A stretch of DNA of 10,189 nt, taken from NCBI GenBank assembly GCA_947453585.1, contig CANGHQ010000032.1:1-10189 (forward strand), written 5' to 3'. The notes below the pieces were generated by a model, which ran no database searches, was not told the DNA's origin, and saw only the letters and a program-made list of their open reading frames with translations. Each line of letters starts with the position of its first letter. The first letter of the stretch is position 1. Below, one piece after another: positions 1 through 6,279 of the stretch. Source of the stretch: Burkholderiales bacterium (lineage in GTDB: Bacteria; Pseudomonadota; Gammaproteobacteria; Burkholderiales; Burkholderiaceae_C). Both the position numbers and the translations under genes were made by a program.

Positions 1-702
1 ACTGCTGTTGGTCTGTAGGCGCCCTTCGATACGTATGGTTCTGGCCGTTCCTGTTTGCTCCAAGGCCGTTGCACCCGCTCTAAAAGTCCATTGATTGCGA
101 TTGGACATTTCGGTGTAGACGAGACAGTTGTGCTGCAACAAGTCTTCCGGCTGCACGGGTGACGCGATGCCCAGTGGAAGAGTCTTCAGGTAGTCCTTGT
201 GGGCCATTAGCATGCGATGTGATGTGCCAACGCGCCTCGCAATCAGGCCACTGTCCGACAGATCACCAATGCGCACGGACACATCTATGCCCTGCTCAAC
301 CAAGTCAACAAAACCATCGTGCAGACGCAAGTCAACCTTGACGTCCGGGTGCGCCGCCAAAAAGGTCTTCACCAGCGGCATCAGCTTCAAGCGCCCGAAA
401 CCCACAGATGCCGCCACACGCATCCAGCCGTTCAGTTGGGCCTCTCCTTGGCGCAAGTCCGACTCGGCTTCCGCAATTTCGGCTACCAGCCTGCGCGCTT
501 GCTCGAAGTAGCGTGCGCCCTCCTCAGACAGTGCCAATGAACGCGTGGTTCGGACCAGTAACTTGGTGCCGAGTTCTTTTTCCAGTGCGGCAACCTGTTT
601 GCTGACGGCGCTTTGTGTCGAACTTAACTCTGCAGCGACGGCCGTAAAGCTGCCGGATTCGACCACCCGCACAAAGGTTCGCATTGCAGAAAGCTTGTCC
701 AT
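1..702 (-). CDS. LysR-family transcriptional regulator (3' end beyond window)
   Basis: Reading the minus strand from the ATG at 702-700 gives 234 codons without a stop, running off the left edge. The protein begins MDKLSAMRTFVRVVESGSFT and has a LysR winged helix-turn-helix over about residues 1-60 (AAELSSTQSAVSKQVAALEK is the helix-turn-helix core, then LGTKLLVRTTR and LSEEGARYFEQA), a linker helix to about 88, and the start of the periplasmic-binding-protein-like effector domain (RVAASVGFGRLKLMPLV, then GIDVSVRIGDLSDSGLIARR). LysR proteins are usually about 300 residues, so roughly 65 are missing because of the window edge, not a mutation. A GGAG lies about 4 bases before the ATG. It is divergent from the AhpD-like gene, the standard layout of a LysR regulator and its target, so it probably controls 815-3015 and itself. 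The effector-domain style resembles the CrgA-like group, but the ligand cannot be read from sequence. Confidence 0.95.
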   Translation of the reverse strand, partial: MDKLSAMRTFVRVVESGSFTAVAAELSSTQSAVSKQVAALEKELGTKLLVRTTRSLALSEEGARYFEQARRLVAEIAEAESDLRQGEAQLNGWMRVAASVGFGRLKLMPLVKTFLAAHPDVKVDLRLHDGFVDLVEQGIDVSVRIGDLSDSGLIARRVGTSHRMLMAHKDYLKTLPLGIASPVQPEDLLQHNCLVYTEMSNRNQWTFRAGATALEQTGTARTIRIEGRLQTNSS

Positions 703-814
703 GAATCTCCAGTATATGCCACATATGACTAAGTCATAGGGAAAATTTCAGTCTATACCAACTTAAAGGAATCAGTCACAGTCCAGACTTCAATTATCCA
801 ACCAGGAAATCGCC
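703..814. promoter_or_regulatory. Divergent promoter region between the LysR gene and the AhpD-like operon
   Basis: This 112-base spacer must carry the promoters of both divergent genes. It is AT-rich relative to its flanks and contains the inverted repeat at 724-738, plus further AGTC/GACT half-sites near 750, 774 and a short dyad AGTC-CA-GACT at 780-789. A TATACC at 754-759 is a possible -10 element for the rightward operon, with only a poor -35 match overlapping the palindrome. That would suit an activator-dependent promoter, but the element assignment is weak. Confidence 0.6.
724..738. promoter_or_regulatory. Perfect inverted repeat, likely LysR operator
   Basis: The sequence TATGACT-A-AGTCATA is a perfect 7-bp inverted repeat around one central base. 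It contains the T-N11-A pattern typical of LysR-family binding sites (T at 726, A at 738) and sits in the divergent spacer 22 bases upstream of the regulator start. The palindrome is directly visible; that the neighbouring LysR protein binds it is inference from position and family habit. Confidence 0.65.
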
Positions 815-1351
815 ATGAACCACATCAACGTCCCCACCCGCACAGAAGTCAGCGCAACCAATCAGGCCATCTTCGACCAACTTAAGGCTGGCCTGGGCAT
901 GGTTCCCAATCTCTACGCCACGTTCGCCCATTCGGATACGGCCCTGTCCACCTACATGGCATTTCAAAACTCCAAGAGCAGCGTCTCTGGCAAGGCACGC
1001 GAGGTCGTGAACCTCGTCGTCAGCCAGGTCAACGAATGCCAGTACTGCCTGGCCGCCCACACCATGTTGGGCAAGATGAATGGCTTCACCGAAGATCAAA
1101 TCTTGGAAATCCGCCACGGCCACGCCGGGTTTGACGCCAAGTTTGACGCACTGGCCCGGCTGACCAAGGGCATCGTACAAAGCCGTGGCCATGTGGATCA
1201 AGCATTGGTCGATGCTTTTTTTGCCGCTGGCTGGACGAAGGAAAACCTGGTCGATGCGATTGTCGTCATCGGCGACAAAACAGTAAGCAACTACCTGCAC
1301 TCGACTACGAAGATTCCAGTTGACTTCCCTGCTGCACCAAAGCTCGATTGA
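815..1351 (+). CDS. AhpD-like carboxymuconolactone decarboxylase-family protein (CxxC redox type)
   Basis: This 178-residue protein belongs to the carboxymuconolactone decarboxylase/AhpD superfamily of small all-helical proteins. The diagnostic centre is NECQYCLAAHTMLG, with Cys75, Cys78 and His82, and Glu63 twelve residues before the first cysteine. That spacing (E-x11-C-x2-C-x3-H) is the same as the catalytic set of Mycobacterium tuberculosis AhpD, so a thiol-disulfide or alkylhydroperoxidase role is more likely than true decarboxylation. No beta-ketoadipate (pca) genes are present to support the decarboxylase reading. AGGAA at 804-808 lies six bases before the ATG and fixes the start. The gene heads a rightward operon with the EamA transporter 23 bases downstream and the peroxiredoxin-like gene after it. 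AhpD-type proteins can serve as reductants of AhpC-type peroxiredoxins, which makes 2350-3015 a natural partner. Probably cytoplasmic; no signal peptide is seen. Confidence 0.92.
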   Translation: MNHINVPTRTEVSATNQAIFDQLKAGLGMVPNLYATFAHSDTALSTYMAFQNSKSSVSGKAREVVNLVVSQVNECQYCLAAHTMLGKMNGFTEDQILEIRHGHAGFDAKFDALARLTKGIVQSRGHVDQALVDAFFAAGWTKENLVDAIVVIGDKTVSNYLHSTTKIPVDFPAAPKLD

Positions 1352-1374
1352 TTCGTAGAAGTACGTAGAGCCCT

Positions 1375-2313
1375 ATGCAGAAAACGATGCTCGTACAGTC
1401 CGCGCGATTGCCCGAGGACGAACCCAATAGACTAATGATGGGTATCTTCGTGGGACTGCTTGCTGCCAGCATTGGCGCGATCTACACGGTCTACGCTCGC
1501 TGGGGCCTAGTGCGAGGGCTTTCCTCACCTGACTTGACAGCACTTCGCTTTGGAGTGGCAGGCATCGCCACATTCCCTTTGCTGTTGCATGCCATCTTCA
1601 ACCACCGCGTAACCTTGATCGATAAGTGGCGTGTCTGGCTGGCCGTTTCGTTTTTGGCGGGGACACCGTTCGGTCTCCTGATGTTTGGCGCACTTCAATT
1701 TGCGCCCGCGAGCCACGTCGCCGTATTTCCATTTGCATCCATGAGTGTGATGGGCATGCTCCTTGGCTCCTGGATTTTGAACGACCCGCTTACAAGCAGA
1801 AAGGTTTTGGGAATTGCTGTGGTCTTGGCTGGCCTTGTCTTGATCTCCGGAATGGATGCGTCAAGCTTTACAGCGCGCACGCTGCTGGGAGATGCCATGT
1901 TCATCGCAGCCGGAACGCTATGGGCTGGATTTGGTGTGCTGCTACGAAAGCATCGGCTCGATCCCTTGCTGGCTACTTCGGTCATCGCCTTTTCGGCGCT
2001 TGCAACGTATGTTCCGATCTACATCTGGATGACTGGGGCCGTAAGCCTCCTGACGGCAAGCAGGGAAGTCTTTTGGACCGAGGTTTTGGTGCAAGGGCTG
2101 ATTGCTGGGTGCGGTACGCTGTTTACCTACGCCAAGATGGTTGCCATCTTGGGTCCTGCGCGCGCTGCGGTCTTTCCAGCTTTAGCACCTGGATTCGCCG
2201 CGCTAATGGCATGGCCCGTCCTTGGGCACTTTCCCCGTTTCGAAGAAGTCATTGGCCTACTGGTTGTCATTGCCGGGCTGCTGTGTGCAGTCACGGCCGC
2301 ACCCAAACGCTAA
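1375..2313 (+). CDS. EamA/DMT-superfamily membrane transporter
   Basis: This 312-residue, highly hydrophobic protein has about ten predicted membrane segments arranged as two EamA-type halves, roughly residues 22-157 and 170-306. It matches the 10-helix drug/metabolite transporter layout. Visible cues are the first helix (GIFVGLLAASIGAIYTVYAR), the end of repeat one (LNDPLTSRKVLGIAVVLAGL) and the matching end of repeat two (FPRFEEVIGLLVVIAGLLCA). Family members export metabolites, amino acids or toxic compounds across the inner membrane; the substrate cannot be assigned. The ATG at 1375 has only a weak GTAGAG upstream. An internal Met at residue 21 (1435) would remove a hydrophilic 20-residue leader but has no better ribosome site. 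It lies 23 bases after the AhpD-like gene and 36 bases before the peroxiredoxin-like gene, so it is probably cotranscribed. A role in exporting the stress compound sensed by the LysR protein is inference. Confidence 0.9.
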   Translation: MQKTMLVQSARLPEDEPNRLMMGIFVGLLAASIGAIYTVYARWGLVRGLSSPDLTALRFGVAGIATFPLLLHAIFNHRVTLIDKWRVWLAVSFLAGTPFGLLMFGALQFAPASHVAVFPFASMSVMGMLLGSWILNDPLTSRKVLGIAVVLAGLVLISGMDASSFTARTLLGDAMFIAAGTLWAGFGVLLRKHRLDPLLATSVIAFSALATYVPIYIWMTGAVSLLTASREVFWTEVLVQGLIAGCGTLFTYAKMVAILGPARAAVFPALAPGFAALMAWPVLGHFPRFEEVIGLLVVIAGLLCAVTAAPKR

Positions 2314-2349
2314 CTCAAGTTTTTCACCCAACATCACAAAGTGGTCATT

Positions 2350-3015
2350 ATGCAAATACAAGAATCCCTGGCTTCACAACTGGCAACCTACAAGGCCGGC
2401 TTTATCGGTCGGGCGCCAGCGCCACGCGTTGCGATGATGGAAGCCGCAACATCCCAACTCAAAAGCACCGGCATTGAATCGCTCGCATTGAAGGTTGGAG
2501 ACCGCGCGCCAAGCTTCAGCCTACCGGATGCAAAGGGCGAACAGGTCAGCTTGAACCACCTGCTAGAACAAGGGCCAGTGGTTGCGATCTTCTATCGCGG
2601 CGGTTGGTGCCCCTATTGCAATTTGGAGCTGCGCGCGTGGCAAGCACATCTTGCCGAGTTGAACAGCTTGGGCGCTACCTTGGTAGCTATCTCGCCGCAG
2701 ACCCCGGACAACTCACTGAGTACGGTAGAAAAGAATGAATTGGCTTTCAACGTACTGAGCGATTCAGACATGGCAGCGGCCCATGGCTTCGGCATTGCCT
2801 TCACCTTGCCTCCTGAACTGGTGGACCTGTATAGCTCCGTGGGGAACAACCTACCTGAACTCAACGGTAATGGTCAGTGGGTGCTGCCGGTGCCAGCGAC
2901 CTTTGTGATCGACAGAAGCGGTGTGATTCAGTTTACGCATGTGGAAGCTGACTATCGGGAACGCGCTGAGCCGGGCGATGTGTTGGCTGCAATTCGGGGA
3001 ATTGGGTCACACTAG
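2350..3015 (+). CDS. Peroxiredoxin-like (AhpC/TSA-fold) thiol protein with WCPYC centre
   Basis: This 221-residue protein has a thioredoxin-fold AhpC/TSA domain from about residue 46 (LKVGDRAPSFSLPDAKGE) to the end. In place of the usual PxxTxxC peroxidatic motif it has FYRGGWCPYCNLELRAW, with Cys87 and Cys90 in a CxxC and Arg83 just ahead, the hallmark of the peroxiredoxin-like group often annotated as AhpC/TSA family. The later PVPATFVIDRSGVIQF segment is the conserved cis-proline strand. An N-terminal helical extension of about 45 residues precedes the fold. It should act in the cytoplasm as a thiol peroxidase or disulfide reductase; the real substrate is unknown. I use the ATG at 2350; an in-frame GTG at 2341 has no ribosome site before it, and AGTGG at 2340-2344 is a modest site for 2350. 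Last gene of the LysR-linked operon; no clear terminator follows. Confidence 0.9.
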   Translation: MQIQESLASQLATYKAGFIGRAPAPRVAMMEAATSQLKSTGIESLALKVGDRAPSFSLPDAKGEQVSLNHLLEQGPVVAIFYRGGWCPYCNLELRAWQAHLAELNSLGATLVAISPQTPDNSLSTVEKNELAFNVLSDSDMAAAHGFGIAFTLPPELVDLYSSVGNNLPELNGNGQWVLPVPATFVIDRSGVIQFTHVEADYRERAEPGDVLAAIRGIGSH

Positions 3016-3116
3016 CTCTGCGCCCGGGCGTGTAGCCGTTGCCAACAGGGCAAAATTCCGAGTAGCTGGTGCAAGTCACGTCTTCTGACCAGCCCCCCAT
3101 AAACCGAAGCACCAGA

Positions 3117-3186
3117 AAGCCGCCTGCGGTTTGTGACTCCATTCAGCCTATTGCAGGCTCATATCCAGGTTCAGCCAATTACGGCT
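3117..3186. repeat. Cluster of three stem-loops, two forming a 28-base tandem near-repeat
   Basis: Stem-loops are visible at 3117-3132 (AAGCCG / CGGTTT, one G-T pair), 3145-3159 (AGCCT / AGGCT, 5-base loop) and 3173-3186 (AGCC / GGCT, 6-base loop). The last two sit in similar units starting TTCAGCC at 3142 and 3170, each continuing with ATT, then GGCTC and TA. This resembles a REP-like or other short dispersed repeat rather than a terminator. Confidence 0.45.
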
Positions 3187-3230
3187 CCTAGCCCAAACGT
3201 GCCGTACCAACCGACCCGAACTAGCCGCGG

Positions 3231-3255
3231 CAGTCACCAGGCAGTTGCGTGACTG
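3231..3255. repeat. 7-bp perfect inverted repeat
   Basis: CAGTCAC at 3231-3237 is exactly mirrored by GTGACTG at 3249-3255 with an 11-base loop. It lies 20 bases past the stop codon of the minus-strand toxin remnant, so it could once have served as its transcription end, but no T-run follows on either strand. Function unknown. Confidence 0.4.
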
Positions 3256-3275
3256 ATGCACAGCCACCGCGTGAT

Positions 3276-3470
3276 TTACCAGCCCGGCTGAACCCAGTTT
3301 TCCAATTCAAGCCCAGGCACGCGCACAAATTCAGAAGTGTTGTCTGCAACCAGCACCAAGCCTTCGTTGCGTGCGTGGCCTGCAATGTGCAGGTCATTCA
3401 CGCCGATGGGCTGGCCGAGTTTTTCCAGGGCGTCAAGGATGGCGCCGTAGTGCTGCGCGGCCTTGGAGCC
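3276..3470 (-). pseudogene. VapC-type PIN-domain toxin, C-terminal remnant
   Basis: On the minus strand an open stretch of 64 codons ending in TAA (3278-3276) encodes the C-terminal half of a VapC ribonuclease toxin. The conserved blocks are AAQHYGAILDALEKLGQPIG, then VNDLHIAGHARNEG, then LVLVADNTSEFVRVPGLE followed by LENW. These carry the acidic Asp of the NDLxIAxHA motif and the Asp-Asn of the last acidic cluster. VapC proteins are normally about 130 residues. Here an in-frame TAA at 3473-3471 interrupts the frame and the N-terminal half, including the first catalytic Asp (usually in a LLDTN-type motif), is absent. The residues just upstream in frame (EVPP then stop) may be a decayed continuation of the family's EVLPF segment, which would mean erosion by point changes rather than a clean cut; this is a weak reading. 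No VapB antitoxin is present on either side. The remnant should be non-functional. Confidence 0.82.
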
Positions 3471-3602
3471 TTAGGGAGGAACTTCCGGACGGCTGTTTAC
3501 CCTTAGCCCACGCAAGGTACGCCCCATCTAAACTTGGCCCCCACCAAGCCGGGATTGCACCGTCCGCCTGCTTTTCCTTCCACCCCTTTTGTGAGCTCCC
3601 CC
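3471..3602. other. Leader region upstream of the amidohydrolase operon
   Basis: No gene is seen in these 132 bases. They should contain the promoter of the rightward operon, but I cannot find a convincing -35/-10 pair: TTTACC at 3496-3501 is a partial -35 match with no -10 at the usual distance. A small stem-loop CTTGG-CCCCCA-CCAAG lies at 3533-3548. In-frame open reading extends upstream of the ATG at 3603 to about 3534, but its residues (PTKPGLHRPPAFPSTPF) look like translated leader, not protein. Confidence 0.4.
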
Positions 3603-5270
3603 ATGTCCATTACCGTCTACGCTGCCCGCAACATCATCACCATGAACCCGATGCAGCCGCAGGCCACGCACGTGGCGGTGCGTGACGGGCGCATTTTGGG
3701 CGTGGGCGACCTGGCCACGCTGGCGCAGTGGGGGCCGCACACGCTGGACACGCGCTTTGCCGACCAGGTGCTCATGCCCGGCCTGGTGGAAGGCCACTGC
3801 CACCTGAAGGAAGGCAGCATGTGGAACATGCACTACCTGGGCTGGTTTGACCGGCGCGACCCGCAGGGCAAGGTCTGGAGCGGCCTGCGCTCGATGGACG
3901 CGGTGGTCAACCGGCTTGCCGCGATTGACGCGCAAATGCGCGCGGACGGGCACAGCGCCACCGAGCCGCTGATTGCCTGGGGCTTTGATCCCATCTACTT
4001 TGGTGGCGAACGCATGACGGTCGAGCACCTGGACCGCGCCAGCAGCGCGCGCCCCATCGTCATTGCCCACGCCAACGGCCACCTGATGAACGTCAACTCC
4101 GCCATGCTCGACATCGCCGGTGTGGACGCGGACAACGAGGTTGAAGGCGTGGTCAAGTTTGCCCACGGGCCGCTTATGGGCCAGCCCACGGGCGAGCTGC
4201 AAGAGCCTGCCGCCATGTTTTTGGTGATCCGCAAGGTGGGCGACGCCGGGCTGCTCTCGCCCATGACGGTGGAGGGCGTGAAGTCCTTTGCCGCGCTGGC
4301 CTGCATGCAGGGCGTCACTACCGCCACCGACCTGGTGAACAAACTCACCGACGCCGACTGCCAGACCCTCGAAGCCGCCCTGGTGCAAGACGACTGCGGC
4401 GTGCGCATCTTGCCGGCCTTTCAGGCTTTTCATGGCACGCATGGCGCGGCGCTGGGCGCGGCCCATGTGCAGCAGCTCATGGCGCGCAACACCGACCGCC
4501 TGCGCTACGGCCTGGTCAAGATGATGCTGGACGGCTCCATCCAGGGCTTTAGCGCGCGGCTGCGCTGGCCGGGCTATTTCAACGGCGCGCCCAACGGCAT
4601 TTGGGTGACCGCGCCCGCGCAGTACGAGGCCGACTTTGAAACCTACCACCGCGCCGGTCTGCTGATCCACACCCACACCAACGGCGACGAGGCCAGCGAA
4701 GTAGCCGTCAACGCCATAGAGCGCGTGCTGACCAAAGCGCCGCGCGCCGACCACCGCCACACCCTGCAACACGCGCAGATGGTGGATGCGCCGCTGTTTC
4801 GCCGCATGGCCGCGCTGGGCCTGTGTGCCAATTTGTTTGCCAACCACCTGTGGTACTGGGGCGACCAGCATTACGAGGCGACCATGGGCCCGGACCGCGC
4901 CAACCGGCTTGACGGCTGCGCCAGCGCGCTGGCCGCAGGCGTGCACCTGGCCATCCACTCGGACGCGCCCGTCACGCCACTGGGGCCGCTGTTTACCGCC
5001 TGGTGCGCGGTGCACCGCGTCACGCCGCAGGGCCGGGTGCTGGGCGAGGCCGAGCGCATCAGCGTGGCCCAGGCGCTGCACGCCATCACCCTGGGTGCGG
5101 CCTGGACGCTCAAGCTCGACCACGAGATCGGCAGCATCGAATGCGGCAAGCGCGCCGACTTTTGTGTGCTGGCCGAAGACCCGCTGACCATCGACCCCAT
5201 GCGCCTCAAAGACATTGCGGTCTGGGGCACGGTGCTCTCGGGCCGCGTATTTCAGGCGCGCGGTGGCTGA
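3603..5270 (+). CDS. YtcJ-like metal-dependent amidohydrolase
   Basis: A 555-residue member of the amidohydrolase superfamily, YtcJ/Amidohydro_3 type, which hydrolyses C-N or related bonds using one or two metal ions in a TIM barrel. The N-terminal beta-sandwich strand (AARNIITMNPMQPQATHVAV, then DGRILGVGD) leads to VLMPGLVEGHCHLKEG with metal ligands His65 and His67. Then come GLVKMMLDGSIQGF (Lys306, the family's bridging-lysine position), LLIHTHTNGDEA (His356, His358), HTLQHAQMV (His390) and LAIHSDAPVTPLGP with the catalytic Asp454. The closing GSIECGKRADFCVLAEDPL is the usual C-terminal sandwich. The full metal-binding set is present, so the enzyme should be active; substrate unknown. There is no signal peptide, so it is probably cytoplasmic. 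The ATG at 3603 precedes the conserved start of the fold and has a weak GTGAG seven bases before it; an upstream TTG at 3534 only adds non-family residues. Its stop overlaps the next gene's start. Confidence 0.92.
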   Translation: MSITVYAARNIITMNPMQPQATHVAVRDGRILGVGDLATLAQWGPHTLDTRFADQVLMPGLVEGHCHLKEGSMWNMHYLGWFDRRDPQGKVWSGLRSMDAVVNRLAAIDAQMRADGHSATEPLIAWGFDPIYFGGERMTVEHLDRASSARPIVIAHANGHLMNVNSAMLDIAGVDADNEVEGVVKFAHGPLMGQPTGELQEPAAMFLVIRKVGDAGLLSPMTVEGVKSFAALACMQGVTTATDLVNKLTDADCQTLEAALVQDDCGVRILPAFQAFHGTHGAALGAAHVQQLMARNTDRLRYGLVKMMLDGSIQGFSARLRWPGYFNGAPNGIWVTAPAQYEADFETYHRAGLLIHTHTNGDEASEVAVNAIERVLTKAPRADHRHTLQHAQMVDAPLFRRMAALGLCANLFANHLWYWGDQHYEATMGPDRANRLDGCASALAAGVHLAIHSDAPVTPLGPLFTAWCAVHRVTPQGRVLGEAERISVAQALHAITLGAAWTLKLDHEIGSIECGKRADFCVLAEDPLTIDPMRLKDIAVWGTVLSGRVFQARGG

Positions 5271-6279
5271 CGCCGCTGGCGCGCAGGCAGCGCAGGTTTC
5301 CACGCCTGCGCCACGGCGCCTGCCGCTCACCGTCATTGGCGGCTTTTTGGGCGCGGGCAAAACCACACTGTTGCAGCACTGGCTGCGCCACGCCAATGGC
5401 CTGCGGCTGGCCATTTTGGTCAACGACTTTGGTGCCCTGAACCTGGACGCCACGCTGATTGCCGCGCACGACGGCGACACCTTTGCCCTGACCAACGGCT
5501 GCGTGTGCTGCCAGATTGGGGACGACATGGGCCGCGCCTTGGGCCAGGTACTGGACCGCGCCGACGACTTTGACGCGGTGGTGATTGAGGCCAGCGGCGT
5601 CTCAGACCCCTGGCGCATTGCGCAGCTTGGCCGCGCCGACCCCGGCCTCTCGCTGGACGGCGTGGTGGTGGTGCTCGACGCCAGCTGCGCGCTGGTGCAG
5701 GCGCACGACCCGCTCTTGGCCGACACCGTGCTGCGCCAGATGCGCGCGGCCGACCAGTTGGTGCTCAACCATTGCGATGTGGCCAGCGCTGAGCAGCTGC
5801 AAGCATTGCAAGAATGGCTGCACACCACTGCCCCCGGCATTGCCCAGTGGCCCACCACGCAAGCGCACGTGCCGCTGGCGGTGCTCAGCAGCACGGCGCT
5901 GCCTGGCGGCCCGCGCTGGGTGGCGGCCAGCGGATCGCCCGGACACTTGCTGGGCGCGGGGCCTGCGCCGCAGCACGGCCAGCAGTTCGCCAGCTGGTCG
6001 TGCCAGCCGGAGCGGCGCTTTGCGCTTGACGCGCTGCAAGCCTGGCTTAAAGCCACGCCGGTGGGCCTGCTACGCTTAAAAGGCTTTTTACAACTAGACC
6101 AAGACGCCGCGCTGTGGGCCGAGCTGCAATTTGCCGGACGCCAGGGCAGCGTGCGCAAATGCGCAGCGCCTGCCGGTGGCGCCGTGCTGGTGGCCATTGG
6201 CCTTACGGGCCAGCTGCCTACGGATGCGCTCAACACTTTTTTTGGAGATACCGAACATGGCAACAGTAAAAATTCTTGA
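5263..6279 (+). CDS. CobW/COG0523-family GTPase, putative metallochaperone
   Basis: A 338-residue G3E-family GTPase of the CobW/COG0523 group, which uses GTP hydrolysis to deliver metal (Zn, Co or others) to client proteins. The Walker A is VIGGFLGAGKTT (residues 25-35), the metal-binding CxCC is NGCVCCQIGDD (Cys80, Cys82, Cys83), and VVIEASGVSDP (107-116) is the switch/Walker B region. A CobW C-terminal domain is indicated by RRFALDALQAWL and RLKGFLQL near 251-278. The base-specificity motif, normally NKxD, reads LNHCDVA (Asn169, His170, Asp172), with His in place of the Lys. I choose GTG at 5263, which overlaps the amidohydrolase stop by eight bases and gives a normal short N-terminus; a TTG at 5215 would lie deeper inside that gene with no ribosome site. 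The 3' end overlaps the next gene by 23 bases. The flanking genes encode two probable metalloenzymes, so they are the natural candidate clients; this is inference. Confidence 0.92.
   Translation: MADAAGAQAAQVSTPAPRRLPLTVIGGFLGAGKTTLLQHWLRHANGLRLAILVNDFGALNLDATLIAAHDGDTFALTNGCVCCQIGDDMGRALGQVLDRADDFDAVVIEASGVSDPWRIAQLGRADPGLSLDGVVVVLDASCALVQAHDPLLADTVLRQMRAADQLVLNHCDVASAEQLQALQEWLHTTAPGIAQWPTTQAHVPLAVLSSTALPGGPRWVAASGSPGHLLGAGPAPQHGQQFASWSCQPERRFALDALQAWLKATPVGLLRLKGFLQLDQDAALWAELQFAGRQGSVRKCAAPAGGAVLVAIGLTGQLPTDALNTFFGDTEHGNSKNS

Larger units (their letters stand above)
3016..3275. other. Gene-free spacer rich in small dyads
   Basis: I see no credible gene here on either strand. A minus-strand open frame from 3142 down into the end of the peroxiredoxin-like gene has no ribosome site or recognisable domain and overlaps a real gene. 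The stretch contains a perfect 10-base palindrome CGCCCGGGCG (3021-3030), GTTG-C-CAAC (3038-3046), and the stem-loop cluster and inverted repeat listed separately. None is followed by a run of T, so an intrinsic terminator cannot be claimed. It may be a dispersed intergenic repeat of the host genome. Confidence 0.5.

Noticed and set aside
711..716. TATACT on the minus strand as the -10 of the LysR gene
   Set aside because: It is a good -10 hexamer, but transcription would start within or after the GGAG ribosome site only a few bases before the ATG, and no good -35 lies 16-18 bases upstream.
794..1300. A 168-codon minus-strand open frame opposite the AhpD-like gene
   Set aside because: The plus-strand gene has an exact AhpD motif and a good ribosome site; the antisense frame has neither.
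815..1351. True 4-carboxymuconolactone decarboxylase (pcaC)
   Set aside because: The protein has the AhpD CxxC-His redox centre with Glu at the AhpD spacing, and no other pca genes are present.
3016..3275. Integron attC site or gene cassette boundary
   Set aside because: The GTTG/CAAC dyads are short and I could not find the paired core sites of an attC element with the right spacing.
3249..3506. Plus-strand 85-codon open frame in the gap
   Set aside because: It is the antisense shadow of the VapC remnant, has no ribosome site and matches no family.
3528..6263. A 911-codon open frame on the minus strand opposite the amidohydrolase and GTPase genes
   Set aside because: It is the antisense shadow of two genes with complete catalytic motifs in high-GC DNA; its translation is low-complexity Ala/Arg/Ser-rich with no domain.
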